Positions 9,351-18,304 of a DNA stretch of 64,000 nt are shown here, piece after piece (the first letter of the stretch is position 1; the number at the start of each line of letters is the position of its first letter). The notes under the pieces were generated by a model, which was not told the DNA's origin, ran no database searches, and saw only the letters and a list, made by a program, of their open reading frames with translations. Made by a program: the position numbers and the translations under genes. The stretch comes from Hydrogenispora ethanolica (GTDB lineage Bacteria > Bacillota > UBA4882 > UBA8346), in the NCBI RefSeq assembly GCF_004340685.1, contig NZ_SLUN01000008.1, forward strand, positions 93,896 through 157,895, written 5' to 3'.

Positions 9351-10232
9351 GTGACCGTGTTGCATCTATTTACGGACCGCCGCTATTTATTGGTGGCATT
9401 GATTATTCTGATTATAACTTGGGGTATGTTTGTGACCTCCCGGGAACGGCCTCGTGAAGGTAAGATCGAGTATTTTTTTAATACCGCCATGGCGCCGCTG
9501 GAGAGCGTTTTTAACCGGATCGGCGGCGCCATTGACGACAGCTGGCGCACGGTCAACCGGTTGAGCCGGCTCAAGGTGGACAATGATCGGCTCCGGGCGG
9601 AGAACAGCCGCCTCAAGGCCCGTCAAGCTGGTCTCGATAAATTGCGGGCTGAAAATAACCGCTTGCGTGAGGCCTTGAAATTTCAGCAATCACAGCCGCA
9701 TGAGCTAATCGGGGCGGAGCCGATCTCCGTCAATCCCAGCAATTGGTATCATACCATCATCATTAATAAAGGCGCGGCCGATGGTATCGGCAAGAATATG
9801 GCCGTGATCAACCCCGAGGGTGTCGTGGGGCGGATCGGTGAGGTCCGCAGCAATACCGCGGAGGTCATCCTGATTACTGACCCCCGCGAAGGAAACAATG
9901 TCGGCGGTGTCGTGAATCGGACCCAGGACCTGGTGATCGTGACCGGCGGGGGCTTCCTGCAAGGCGAGTGCACCGTCAAACCCGCTGTTGAAACGTATTT
10001 CAGCAGCTTGAAAAAGGGCGATCTGGTTTATACCGGGGAGACGAGTGAGATCTTTCCGCGCGGCATCCGCATCGGGCGGGTTATCCAGGTCAGCAGGGGC
10101 GCCAATAAACTGGCGAGCAAAGCGGTTTTGAAACCTGCCGTACACCTGGGCAAATTGCAGATGATTTTCGTGATCAAAACCAAACGGGATTTACCGGTGA
10201 CTCCGGCTCCGATTTCGGGAGGAGGAGAATAA
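9351..10232 (+). CDS. mreC: Rod shape-determining protein MreC
   Basis: The protein of about 293 residues has one N-terminal membrane helix (YLLVALIILIITWGMFV). A coiled coil at about 65-110 (LKVDNDRLRAENSRLKARQ) comes next, and then the periplasmic-type double beta-barrel. MreC bridges MreB to the PBP2-RodA synthase. The start may be GTG 9351, GTG 9357 or TTG 9360. AAAGGGTG at 9346-9353 fits the later two better. Its stop overlaps the mreD start (TAATG). Confidence 0.96.
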   Translation: MTVLHLFTDRRYLLVALIILIITWGMFVTSRERPREGKIEYFFNTAMAPLESVFNRIGGAIDDSWRTVNRLSRLKVDNDRLRAENSRLKARQAGLDKLRAENNRLREALKFQQSQPHELIGAEPISVNPSNWYHTIIINKGAADGIGKNMAVINPEGVVGRIGEVRSNTAEVILITDPREGNNVGGVVNRTQDLVIVTGGGFLQGECTVKPAVETYFSSLKKGDLVYTGETSEIFPRGIRIGRVIQVSRGANKLASKAVLKPAVHLGKLQMIFVIKTKRDLPVTPAPISGGGE

Positions 10233-10732
10233 TGCGCTTTGCAATCTTAACAATCAGCGTGATTCTGGGCGTGGCTATCCAAGCCACCTGGTTGGCGCAG
10301 TTGAATCTGCCGGGCCAGGTCGTTCCGGATCTGATTTTAATACTGGTAATCTCTTACGGATTGTTACGGGGGCCTGACGAGGGCCTCCTCTTTGGGCTTG
10401 CGGCCGGATTCTTCCTGAATCTGCATAGCGGCGGGATCATCGGCATCGAGGCGCTCTCCAAAATGATGGCCGGATACTGCGCGGGTCTTTTGGAAAAGAA
10501 CATTTTTAAGGATAACCTCCTGGTCCCGGTAGTTGCCGTGCTGGCTGGCACACTGATCTTCAATTCGTTCTCAGGGCTTATGTATATTGCTTTCAAGGCG
10601 AACTACAATCTCTGGGGAATGTTTATATCCAATATTCTGCCTCAGACGGCCTACAATGCTGTTCTGGCTCCTTTAGTCTACTATTTCCTGTTTAAATCGG
10701 AACATTTCATCAGCGAGCAGAGTAATTCATGA
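10232..10732 (+). CDS. mreD: Rod shape-determining protein MreD
   Basis: This 166-residue, very hydrophobic protein has about five membrane helices and an early VPDLILILVISYGLLRGPDEG segment typical of MreD. It is the integral membrane partner of MreC in the elongasome. It is translationally coupled to mreC, with the ATG overlapping the mreC stop, and is followed after 19 bp by PBP2. Confidence 0.95.
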   Translation: MRFAILTISVILGVAIQATWLAQLNLPGQVVPDLILILVISYGLLRGPDEGLLFGLAAGFFLNLHSGGIIGIEALSKMMAGYCAGLLEKNIFKDNLLVPVVAVLAGTLIFNSFSGLMYIAFKANYNLWGMFISNILPQTAYNAVLAPLVYYFLFKSEHFISEQSNS

Positions 10733-10751
10733 CGTTGGGGGCTTAACTCTC

Positions 10752-12770
10752 GTGGAAGAGATGGCAGCAAGAAACTTGGAACACAAGTTTAAAATCATCG
10801 CCGGCATGGTGCTGATCATTTTTGCGTTGCTCTTTGTCCGGCTCTGGGTTCTCCAGATCATGCAGGGCGCGACGATTATGCTAAAATCGCGGGCCAACCA
10901 AACCCGTGTCAGCCGGATCAATGCGCCGCGTGGCATTTTCTACGACCGCAAAGGGAAGATCCTTGCCAGCAGCCGGATCTCCCACACCGTTTCCGTTGTC
11001 CCCGAAGACGTCAAAGATAAGCCGGAGGTCATTGCGCTACTGAGCAAGATCCTGAAGATCTCCGAGAACGAACTTCTGGCGAAATTGAGCCCCGATCCGA
11101 AGCGGCCCCGCAATCCTTATCAATTTATACCCATCAGCAAAGATTTGGATTCGGCCACGGTCATCAAAATTCTTGAGGCGAAATTGGATTTGCCTGGCGT
11201 GGAAGTGGACGATATCCCGCTCCGTTATTATCCCTACGGCGAATATGCCAGCCACTTGTTCGGGTATATCCGGGAGATCAGTGAATCGGAACTGAATGAA
11301 CTGAAATCCAAAGATTACCGGTTGGGTGATCTGATCGGCAAAACCGGTCTGGAACGGACTTACGAGGATTATCTACGCGGCGTAGCCGGTGGAAAAATTT
11401 ACGAGGTTGATATCAACGGCCGTCCGCTGCGTTTGCTGGAGAATAAAGAGCCGGTCCCCGGCGACAATCTCCATTTGACCATTGACCAGAAGGTCCAGGC
11501 TGCAGCGGAAAAAGCCTTAGACGATCAGTTCTTGAATCTCCAAAAGAACAGCCAATGGCGGAATGCCAAATCCGGTGCGGTGATCGCCCTGGATCCGCGA
11601 AACGGCAATATTTTAGCCATGGTCAGTAAACCGGGTTTCGACCCCAACCTGTTCACGGGGGTGATTACGCCGGAAATCGCTCAGAAGCTCTATAATAATC
11701 CCCTGCATCCTTTCAGTAACCGGGTGGTCCAAGGGGAGTTTCAACCGGGTTCGACTTTTAAGCCCATCACTGTCCTGGCGGCATTAATGGAACATAAGGT
11801 CAACGAGAAAGATCGTTTTTACTGCAGTGGCTACGATCCGGTATGGGGCAGCCGCTTCAAATGTTGGATCTACTCCGAGCGGCGGGGCGGTCATGGCAGT
11901 CAAACTGTGGTAGAAGGCCTGAAGAACTCCTGCAATATTGTTATGGCTGAGTTGAGCCGGAAGATTGGTCCTGACACATTAGCGAAATATGCCCGGTATT
12001 TCGGCCTGGGCCAGGCGACGGGGCTCAATCTCTATCCCGGCGAAGCCAAGGGATTTATACCGGATACTGACTGGAAAAAGCAACGGTTTAAAGATCGCTG
12101 GTATCCTTTGGAAACCTTGCATTTCGGCATCGGACAAGGTTATCTGACGGTGACGCCGTTGCAATTGGCCCAGGTTTATGAGGCGATCGCCAATGGCGGC
12201 AAAGTCTATCATCCGCAACTTGTCTCCAAGATTACCACCCCTGGCGGGAAAGTGGTTTTGACCAATGAACCGAAGGTCGTTAAAGAACTTAACGTGCCGA
12301 CGGAAATCATGGCTACGGTTCGGGAAGGCCTCTCGGAAGTAATCAGTGAAGGAACCGCCGCTTACGCGTTTCGCGGCTTTCCTTTGGATAAATATCCGGT
12401 CTCGGGAAAGACCGGTACGGTCCAAAAACCGCCTTATGATAACTCGGGGGTCTTTGCCGCATATGCGCCTTCCAATAAACCGGAGATTGTCGTGATTGTC
12501 TATATTGAGCAAGGCGGTTCCGGAAGCGGCGGGGCTGCTCCGGTGGCCCGCAAGATTCTTGAGGCTTATTTTAATTTAGATAAAAAGCCCAAAGCAGCTA
12601 CGCCAGCTCAATCCGGCGCTAATTCCCGGGTATCGCCTGGTCCTTCGACGCTACCCACCGCACCGTCGGCGACCAGTCCGGAGCCGACTCAGCCTGCAGC
12701 TGAAGAACCCAGTGGGACGGCGCTTCCGAATAACGCGATGCCCTCAACAACGACCGGAACAACGCCCTGA
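10752..12770 (+). CDS. mrdA: Penicillin-binding protein 2 (elongation transpeptidase)
   Basis: The 672-residue protein has one N-terminal membrane helix (IIAGMVLIIFALLFVRLWVLQ), a dimerisation domain and a class B transpeptidase domain. Active-site motifs are STFK with nucleophile S334, SCN at 393-395 and KTG at 553-555. It cross-links new peptidoglycan made by RodA. After about residue 615 there is a Pro/Ser/Thr/Ala-rich tail of nearly 60 residues that most homologues lack. The start is GTG at 10752, with a G-rich site about 10 nt upstream. Confidence 0.96.
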   Translation: MEEMAARNLEHKFKIIAGMVLIIFALLFVRLWVLQIMQGATIMLKSRANQTRVSRINAPRGIFYDRKGKILASSRISHTVSVVPEDVKDKPEVIALLSKILKISENELLAKLSPDPKRPRNPYQFIPISKDLDSATVIKILEAKLDLPGVEVDDIPLRYYPYGEYASHLFGYIREISESELNELKSKDYRLGDLIGKTGLERTYEDYLRGVAGGKIYEVDINGRPLRLLENKEPVPGDNLHLTIDQKVQAAAEKALDDQFLNLQKNSQWRNAKSGAVIALDPRNGNILAMVSKPGFDPNLFTGVITPEIAQKLYNNPLHPFSNRVVQGEFQPGSTFKPITVLAALMEHKVNEKDRFYCSGYDPVWGSRFKCWIYSERRGGHGSQTVVEGLKNSCNIVMAELSRKIGPDTLAKYARYFGLGQATGLNLYPGEAKGFIPDTDWKKQRFKDRWYPLETLHFGIGQGYLTVTPLQLAQVYEAIANGGKVYHPQLVSKITTPGGKVVLTNEPKVVKELNVPTEIMATVREGLSEVISEGTAAYAFRGFPLDKYPVSGKTGTVQKPPYDNSGVFAAYAPSNKPEIVVIVYIEQGGSGSGGAAPVARKILEAYFNLDKKPKAATPAQSGANSRVSPGPSTLPTAPSATSPEPTQPAAEEPSGTALPNNAMPSTTTGTTP

Positions 12771-12828
12771 GTTTCCAGCAGCTAAAAAAGATCCGGCTCA
12801 TTTGAATCGGCAGCAAATTGTTTTATCT

Positions 12829-12855
12829 TCCTCCAGGATAGGAGGATTTTTTTTT
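12829..12855 (+). terminator. Terminator of the mreBCD-PBP2 operon
   Basis: A 6-bp stem (TCCTCC with GGAGGA) and a 6-nt loop are followed by nine T residues. It lies 58 bp after the PBP2 stop. Confidence 0.8.
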
Positions 12856-12926
12856 CGTTTAGCGAATGTATAGCATTGGTAGAGTATAAAAATTTGAAGT
12901 CTTGATTCACGGGTTAGGAGTTTCCA

Positions 12927-13595
12927 ATGATCGCACGTACCGGGGCCATGGCCAAGCGAGTCGAAAGCGTGGTATTTAAAGGATATAAGAGCGGTTTGAC
13001 CTTGATCATTCCCGAACAGGGTCCTTTCGATCACTATCTAACTGAGTTAAAAGCCCGTTTGGAACAGTCCAAGGAGTTTTTCAGAGGCGTAAAAATTTCC
13101 GTCAAGATCGGCAAGCGGCAGCTGTCCGAGGCCGATCAGGAAGCCTTAAAAGAGTTGTTGCAAGAGTTTGGTTTAATCTTCTTTCGGATCGTGGATGAAA
13201 CGGTTTTGGTAGCGACCGTGAATAATAAGCGCAGTGTCAAAGAGAACGATGAGTTTATCGGCACGATTACGGTGAAAAGGACGATCCGTTCCGGCCAGCG
13301 GGTGGAATTCGAAGGCAATCTGGTCATTATGGGGGATGTCAATCCAGGAGCGGAGGTCGCTGCCAGCGGCGATATCGTGGTATTGGGAAAATTGCGGGGA
13401 ACCGCTCACGCCGGGGCAACGGGCAATCAAAATGCCAAAATCTACGCATTTTATTTCAACCCGGTGCAGATCCGGATCGCCGAAGTGATCACCAGGGCTC
13501 CCGAAGCAAAGAAACGTAAAGATTCGGGATATCATGGTCCTGAAGTTGCAAAGATCAAGGATGGGTTGATCATGGTGGAACCGGCGTTAGTTTAA
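12927..13595 (+). CDS. minC: Septum-site determining protein MinC
   Basis: The 222-residue FtsZ-assembly inhibitor is active near the poles together with MinD. The N-terminal domain (to about 105) carries the FtsZ-acting part. The C-terminal beta-helix (about 115-215) has the repeated pattern RSGQRVEFEGNLVIMGDVNPGAEV and ASGDIVVLGKLRGTAHAG typical of MinC. TTAGGAG precedes the ATG. A repeat element separates minC from minD. Confidence 0.95.
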   Translation: MIARTGAMAKRVESVVFKGYKSGLTLIIPEQGPFDHYLTELKARLEQSKEFFRGVKISVKIGKRQLSEADQEALKELLQEFGLIFFRIVDETVLVATVNNKRSVKENDEFIGTITVKRTIRSGQRVEFEGNLVIMGDVNPGAEVAASGDIVVLGKLRGTAHAGATGNQNAKIYAFYFNPVQIRIAEVITRAPEAKKRKDSGYHGPEVAKIKDGLIMVEPALV

Positions 13596-13602
13596 ACCGT
13601 GC

Positions 13603-13738
13603 TAAAAGCGTTGTGATAAACCCTGTTCCGAAGGCCAGGGTGAACACAAAAGCTCAGAGAAGCAAGTGATAAAGTCGATTTTTAATCCTTTGAAAGAGTG
13701 ATTTCCGAATTTGAGGACTTTATCACATGGCTTCTAAA
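13603..13738 (+). mobile_element. TA-flanked MITE-like element, copy B
   Basis: The 136-bp element runs from TAAAAGCGTTGTGATAAA to TTTATCACATGGCTTCTA, in the opposite orientation to copy A. It lies in the minC-minD gap. Its two long inverted pairs would form hairpins in a minCDE transcript. Confidence 0.88.
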
Positions 13739-13792
13739 GGATGAGGAAGGGCGCAGCCGGACGCTCGGATGATTGGACGAGGAGGTCTATGG

Positions 13793-14587
13793 ATGTCGGG
13801 TAGAGTTATCGTAATTACTTCAGGAAAAGGCGGGGTTGGAAAAACCACCACTTGTGCCAATATTGGAACCGGCCTATCGCTCCGGGGCCGCAAAACCGTA
13901 TTAATCGATGCCGACATCGGCTTGCGGAATCTGGACGTGGTGATGGGTCTCGAAAACCGGATCGTGTACGACCTGGTCCATGTCGTCGAGAAGCAATGCA
14001 AGATTAAGCAAGCTTTGATCAAGGATAAACGGTATGAGAACCTGTATCTGTTGCCGGCGGCACAGACCAAGGAGAAAGACGCGGTTAAGCCGGAACAGAT
14101 GAAAGAGCTTTGTGACGAGTTGCGCCAAGAGTTTGACAATATCTTGATCGATTGCCCGGCCGGAATCGAGCAAGGGTTTCGCAATGCCATCGCCGGCGCC
14201 GACCAAGCCGTGATTGTGACCACGCCCGATGTATCAGCGGTGCGCGATGCCGACCGGATTATCGGTTTGTTGCAAGCCAATGAGTTCGCTGTACCCCAGT
14301 TGGTTGTCAACCGGGTGCGCCCGGATATGGTCCGCAAAGGCGATATGATGGACATCTCGGATGTCAATGATATCCTGGCCATTGATCTTTTGGGAGTGGT
14401 GCCGGACGATCAGAGCATCATCGTTTCCACTAATCGCGGCGAACCGGCGGTAACCGACCGTTCCTCACGGGCCGGTGAAGCGTTCCGGAATATTGTTGCC
14501 CGGCTGGAAGGGGAGAATGTTCCCTTCATGTCCCTGGATTATGATCTGGGGCTCTTCGACAAGCTGCTGCGGTTAATCAAGAAATGA
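13793..14587 (+). CDS. minD: Septum-site determining ATPase MinD
   Basis: The 264-residue ParA/MinD ATPase recruits MinC to the membrane. The deviant Walker A motif KGGVGKTT is at 12-19. The switch DADIGLRNLD and the ILIDCPAGIE Walker B region follow. The C terminus ends in an amphipathic membrane-targeting helix (GLFDKLLRLIKK). The ATG at 13793 lies 7 nt after a perfect GAGGAGG. An ATG 24 bp upstream has no such site. Confidence 0.97.
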   Translation: MSGRVIVITSGKGGVGKTTTCANIGTGLSLRGRKTVLIDADIGLRNLDVVMGLENRIVYDLVHVVEKQCKIKQALIKDKRYENLYLLPAAQTKEKDAVKPEQMKELCDELRQEFDNILIDCPAGIEQGFRNAIAGADQAVIVTTPDVSAVRDADRIIGLLQANEFAVPQLVVNRVRPDMVRKGDMMDISDVNDILAIDLLGVVPDDQSIIVSTNRGEPAVTDRSSRAGEAFRNIVARLEGENVPFMSLDYDLGLFDKLLRLIKK

Positions 14588-14615
14588 CCGCAAAAACAGA
14601 GCGGGGGTTTTTTCA

Positions 14616-14870
14616 ATGGATTTTATCAACAAGCTTTTTAAGGAAGATTCCAGCAAAGACCGGGCCGTGGAACGGCTCCGACTGGTATTGGTCCATGATC
14701 GCGCCAGTGTCTCGCCCGGCTTGATGGAGTCGTTGAAAGAAGATCTGATTGATGTCATTTCAAAATACATGGACATCGATGAGCAGACGATGGAGGTCAA
14801 CTTGGCTTCCTCCGAACGTTCGGCCTCGCTGGTCGCGAATATTCCCGTGAAGCGGATCCGCAGACAGTAA
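14616..14870 (+). CDS. minE: Cell division topological specificity factor MinE
   Basis: The 84-residue protein has an N-terminal membrane/MinD-binding segment (MDFINKLFKE) and the anti-MinCD helix RAVERLRLVLVHDRA. A C-terminal topological domain ends in IPVKRIRRQ. MinE stimulates MinD ATPase and sets up pole-to-pole oscillation. It is 28 bp downstream of minD, in the same operon. Confidence 0.95.
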   Translation: MDFINKLFKEDSSKDRAVERLRLVLVHDRASVSPGLMESLKEDLIDVISKYMDIDEQTMEVNLASSERSASLVANIPVKRIRRQ

Positions 14871-14892
14871 ACGGCTCATGAGAGCCGTTTTA
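14870..14892 (+). terminator. Terminator of minCDE
   Basis: An 8-bp stem (AACGGCTC with GAGCCGTT) with loop ATGA is followed by a short T tract. It overlaps the minE stop. Confidence 0.7.
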
Positions 14893-15095
14893 TTCTATTG
14901 CGACCAAAACGGCAGGTTTGTTGGAAATATGATAGGAGGCTCCTTCATGATAAGCTAAGCCTATTTGAAGATTCTGAAGGAGCGGATGTGTATTGTGGAT
15001 ATGAGTCCCGGCGTATTATTGGTAGGGACTTTTTTCTGGTAGACTTCGGAGCGGAGATCGGGATATAATGGACTGAGGAACAGGAGGAGCAGCCG

Positions 15096-16220
15096 TTGGA
15101 TCGTCGGCTTTTAAAAAATATCGATTTCACTTTGCTAGCGGTCGTTGTGGCATTGATCTTCATCGGATTGCTGATGGTTTTCAGCGCTACCCATGCCAAG
15201 GAAGCCTTGACCCACGGCGATCCGTTCTCATTTGTAAAAAAGCAGGCGGTCGCCGTCGTTGTCGGTGTCTTATTGATGGTGGGGATACTCTTCTTTGACT
15301 ACCGGATCTCCGACCGGATGCTGCAGTTTCTTTACGCGCTCAATATCCTCATGTTACTGTTGGTGCTCACTCCGCTCGGCAGCACCCGGAATGGCGCCCA
15401 AAGCTGGTTGTTTGGGGTCCAGCCTTCGGAGTTTGCGAAAGTGATTATGATTATCACTTTCGGGAAGTATTTGGCCGATAAAGAAAGCCTAGCCACTTTT
15501 TCCAGCTTTATTGGGCCCTTCTGTTTCGTCGGCGTACCATTATTACTGATCTTGCTTCAGCCGGACTTGGGGACTGCCCTGGTCTTTATCTTTTTCATGT
15601 TTACAATGATGTATACCGCGGGTGCGCCCGGCTGGAAGCTGTCGCTATTAATCGGGATCGGGGTGCTCGGGATCGCGTTGCTCTTTGCCTCGCATTATTT
15701 TTTCAATACGCCGTTGCCAATCAAAGAGTATCAAGTCGCCCGGCTGACCAGTTTCATCGATCCGGAACGGGATCCGCAGGGCAGCGGCTGGAATGTCCGG
15801 CAGGCGATGATTGCCGTCGGCTCCGGCCAGTTCTTTGGAAAAGGCTTGTTCCGGGGAACCCAGGGACGGCTCGGTTATTTGCCGGAGAACCATACCGACT
15901 TCATCTTTGCCGTTCTCTGTGAGGAGCTTGGCTTTATCGGCGGTTTCGGCGTGTTGTTTTTATTCTTCTCGCTAATCTGGCGCGGGATCCGCATCGGCTA
16001 CCAGGCCAGGGATCGCGCCGGCACGATTATTGCGGTCGGCTTGGTTTCGATGTTTTTATTTCACATCTTGGAGAACATCGGAATGAACATCGGCATTATG
16101 CCAATCACTGGGATTCCTTTGCCATTTATCAGTTCCGGCGGCAGTTCGATGATCTCCAATCTGGTGGCTATCGGAATTCTGGTCAATATTTGGGCGCGTC
16201 GCCAGAAGATTATGTTTTAA
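15096..16220 (+). CDS. rodA: Rod-shape SEDS glycosyltransferase RodA (FtsW/RodA/SpoVE family)
   Basis: This 374-residue polytopic protein has about ten membrane helices. SEDS marks include GVQPSEFAK, a large loop with DPERDPQGSGWNVRQA, and LGYLPENHTDFIFAVLCEELG and PLPFISSGGSS near the end. SEDS proteins polymerise lipid II into glycan strands and work with a class B PBP. Its place after mre/min genes favours RodA over FtsW or SpoVE, but sequence alone does not settle it. TTG start 7 nt after AGGAGGAG. Confidence 0.92.
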   Translation: MDRRLLKNIDFTLLAVVVALIFIGLLMVFSATHAKEALTHGDPFSFVKKQAVAVVVGVLLMVGILFFDYRISDRMLQFLYALNILMLLLVLTPLGSTRNGAQSWLFGVQPSEFAKVIMIITFGKYLADKESLATFSSFIGPFCFVGVPLLLILLQPDLGTALVFIFFMFTMMYTAGAPGWKLSLLIGIGVLGIALLFASHYFFNTPLPIKEYQVARLTSFIDPERDPQGSGWNVRQAMIAVGSGQFFGKGLFRGTQGRLGYLPENHTDFIFAVLCEELGFIGGFGVLFLFFSLIWRGIRIGYQARDRAGTIIAVGLVSMFLFHILENIGMNIGIMPITGIPLPFISSGGSSMISNLVAIGILVNIWARRQKIMF

Positions 16221-16441
16221 TCGGAGAAGCTTGATATGTCTCGCTTTGATTCAATTCAAATCCGCAAGCCCGGTCATTTTGATATTACTCCTCGGTATCC
16301 AGTATTGAAGCCGTTGGAATCATGAACCTATTTTTGAGGAGATAATGACGTGTTCCGTAGAGGAATGCGTTTTTTTGTGAGGCGGGAGACAACCTATCGG
16401 CTTGAAGGATTGAGCTATATAAGTTGAAATTAAAATCAAGC

Positions 16442-16498
16442 AAGGAAATATGTTGCAATGATTTTGAAGGTACAAAAACTTATTGCAACATATATAGC
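16442..16498 (+). repeat. Hairpin repeat R2, copy 1
   Basis: This 57-bp block is identical, apart from one base, to 23594-23650. It centres on a hairpin with arms TGTTGCAAT (16451-16459) and ATTGCAACA (16482-16490). It ends 55 bp before the NUDIX gene. The left side (aagttgaaat) matches the outer arm of the longer second copy, so this copy looks internally deleted. The rest of the 16221-16553 gap shows nothing else I can name. Confidence 0.8.
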
Positions 16499-16553
16499 AG
16501 ACTTTTTTGCTTTCGACATCAACGAATGATTGCATTGGGAAGAGGTGGGGAGG

Positions 16554-16979
16554 ATGCATTCGGAAGCGGTGGAATATCGGGCTGGCGGCATTGTCGTACG
16601 GTATCAGACGGGTGGTCCCGAGTATTTATTGGTGACCAGTAATTCTTGTAAGAGCCGATGGATCGTTCCGGCGGGGCACATCGAGACGGGCGAGTCAGCG
16701 GTCGCCGCCGCGGTTCGGGAGGTCATGGAGGAAGCCGGCGTAGCCGCAAAAGTCTTGGACGACATGGGCAGCATTGAATACCTATGGAACCGACAGCAGC
16801 AGACGGTGCGGATCGATACGAGGTTATTCTTGATGGAATATCTGCATACTGCAGTGGAGAGTCCCGAGGGACGACAGGTTCGGTTTTTCAATATCCGGCA
16901 ACTTAAAACCTTGGAAATGTGGGACGAGACTCGCAGGTTTTTACAGACTATTCATCCGCGGGTATTGGCGCGGGGCTAA
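16554..16979 (+). CDS. NUDIX hydrolase
   Basis: The 141-residue enzyme has a complete NUDIX box from GHIETGE to REVMEEAGV. Its REVMEE glutamates bind the metal used to hydrolyse a nucleoside diphosphate linked to another moiety. A family-typical PAGHIETGESAVAAA stretch is also present. The substrate cannot be told. The ATG at 16554 follows AGAGGTGGGGAGG. A TTG 24 bp upstream is less likely. Repeat R2 lies just upstream. Confidence 0.88.
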   Translation: MHSEAVEYRAGGIVVRYQTGGPEYLLVTSNSCKSRWIVPAGHIETGESAVAAAVREVMEEAGVAAKVLDDMGSIEYLWNRQQQTVRIDTRLFLMEYLHTAVESPEGRQVRFFNIRQLKTLEMWDETRRFLQTIHPRVLARG

Positions 16980-17061
16980 AAGCATTGATTTTACCTTCAC
17001 GACTTCTCCATGGTGGCGGTCCACTTCCTGTGCTGTGGGAACGAAATGAGGCATGACATAA

Positions 17062-17091
17062 AAAAGGACGCGGTGTGATACGCGTCCTTTT
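17062..17091. terminator. Bidirectional terminator after the NUDIX gene
   Basis: An 11-bp perfect stem (AAAAGGACGCG with CGCGTCCTTTT) has T/A runs on both sides. Confidence 0.8.
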
Positions 17092-17307
17092 GAATTTATC
17101 GAGCTCGTTCGTAAGGCTTCGAGCAATTTTTGAGACTCTGGAGTCGTTGCGGGACGCTACTTCGGAAAGGGTCGGAGCGCGTAACGTTCTATTTTTTACG
17201 ACGATTATCAAGTTAGCTCCGCTCAGTCACGAAGGGATTGAAGGATAAGTCATGGCCTTGTTAGGCGGATACGTGACCGGGTTGAAGAGCTGAAAGAGAA
17301 TGTTTTG

Positions 17308-17692
17308 TGAATCACGGATCGCTTTGGGTGACTGAAAGAGCTCATTCAGTCGTCGGGCAAGCTCGTTTTGTGAATAAGAGAGCTCTCTCAGTCATTCAGC
17401 GAGCTCTTTTTGTGGATGAGCGAGCTTGTTTTGTGAATCAGCAAGCTTGTTTTGTGAATCAGCAAGCTTGTTTTGTGAATCAGCAAGCTTGTTTTGTGAA
17501 TCAGCAAGCTCGTTTTGTGAATAAGTAAGCTCGCTCAGTCGCTCGGTAAGCTCTTTTTGTGGATAAGCAAGCTTGTTTTATGAATGGGAGGGCTTGCTCA
17601 GTCGCCCGGCAAGCTCTTTTTGTGAATAAGCCATCTGTTTTTGTGGATAAACGATTCCGTTTAACGGGGTTAATGGTTTTGGCTGTGGATAA
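17308..17692 (+). repeat. 21-bp phased tandem array, copy 2 (17 units)
   Basis: Unit starts fall at 17308, 17329, 17350 and so on to 17644, every one exactly 21 bp apart with no indel. The core units at 434-518 are TGAATCAGCAAGCTTGTTTTG and near copies. Outer units diverge in sequence but keep the spacing. Perfect TGTGGATAA (DnaA-box, minus-strand TTATCCACA) matches occur at 17558, 17642 and 17684. Other units carry near matches (TGTGAATAA, TGTGGATGA). The remainder of the 16980-17908 gap holds only the terminator at 17062. Confidence 0.92.
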
Positions 17693-17876
17693 GTCGGGGA
17701 GTACGGCTAAAACCGGGTAAAGTCAGAGGGTGAGCGGAGTTAAGTTTGATACTCAATTTTTTTAATTCTTTTACACTCTGGAACCGTCGCTCAAGAGTCA
17801 ACCTTTATAGAAAATTCGCAGGACTAGAGAGCATGGTGTGGGAACGGCGTTTCGCCCTATGGAGAATCAAGACGGC

Positions 17877-17900
17877 AAAAAGCCACCGAAATACGGTGGC
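17877..17900 (-). terminator. Terminator of the 35-residue minus-strand gene
   Basis: On the minus strand, GCCACCG-loop-CGGTGGC is followed by TTTTT, 9 bp after the stop codon of the small gene. Confidence 0.75.
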
Positions 17901-17908
17901 GATAAGTA

Positions 17909-18016
17909 TTATTTAATCTTTTTGAACTTCGTACCTCCGGGATAAAAGAATATTTCATAACCCAAAGGTTTCTTCTGGCCCCAATGCGCAAATATCTTCC
18001 TAAAACACTTCAACAT
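17909..18016 (-). CDS. Small basic protein, 35 residues, unknown
   Basis: The frame starts at ATG 18016 and encodes 35 residues beginning MLKCFRKIFAHWGQKKP and ending GTKFKKIK. It is very basic (about ten Lys/Arg) and rich in aromatic residues. Support comes from a good ribosome site (AAAGGGTGAG at 18022-18031, 5 nt before the ATG) and from the terminator right after the stop. The same terminator argues for a short, discrete transcript. I recognise no family. It could be a leader peptide, a spore-type small protein or a membrane-active peptide. Confidence 0.55.
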   Translation of the reverse strand: MLKCFRKIFAHWGQKKPLGYEIFFYPGGTKFKKIK

Positions 18017-18304
18017 GAATACTCACCCTTTCCATGGATGTCGAATGGTTCTTCGGCTGGAGCGAAGCTGATTACGACATGGACTCCCTGGCTCAATTAC
18101 GATGAACGAGTGATGATCTGCTCTTTTGTTCCATATTCCGGGATATAACTGATGCTATATTTCTAGCATTGATAAATTTATCATCGGCTTTTGGCGGGGA
18201 TTACTTAAATTGAAAAATAGGCTTATATCCGTCGGGATAGAATGTTAATTGCATGTGAGGCTACAATTTCGCGTCAAACCTTTATTTTTCGACACGATAT
18301 CCAA

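Noticed and set aside
16350..16427. 25-codon frame from GTG 16350
   Set aside because: A ribosome-like GAGGAG is present but there is no terminator, family or other support.
16948..17211. 87-codon minus-strand frame
   Set aside because: It reads through the terminator hairpin at 17062-17091 and into the NUDIX gene.
17307..17528. Open frame encoding a 7-residue repeat (CFVNQQA type)
   Set aside because: The 21-bp unit is a multiple of three, so frames stay open automatically. No start signal and no coding bias.
17308..17664. CRISPR array
   Set aside because: Units are 21 bp with no spacers between them and no cas genes nearby; it is a tandem array.
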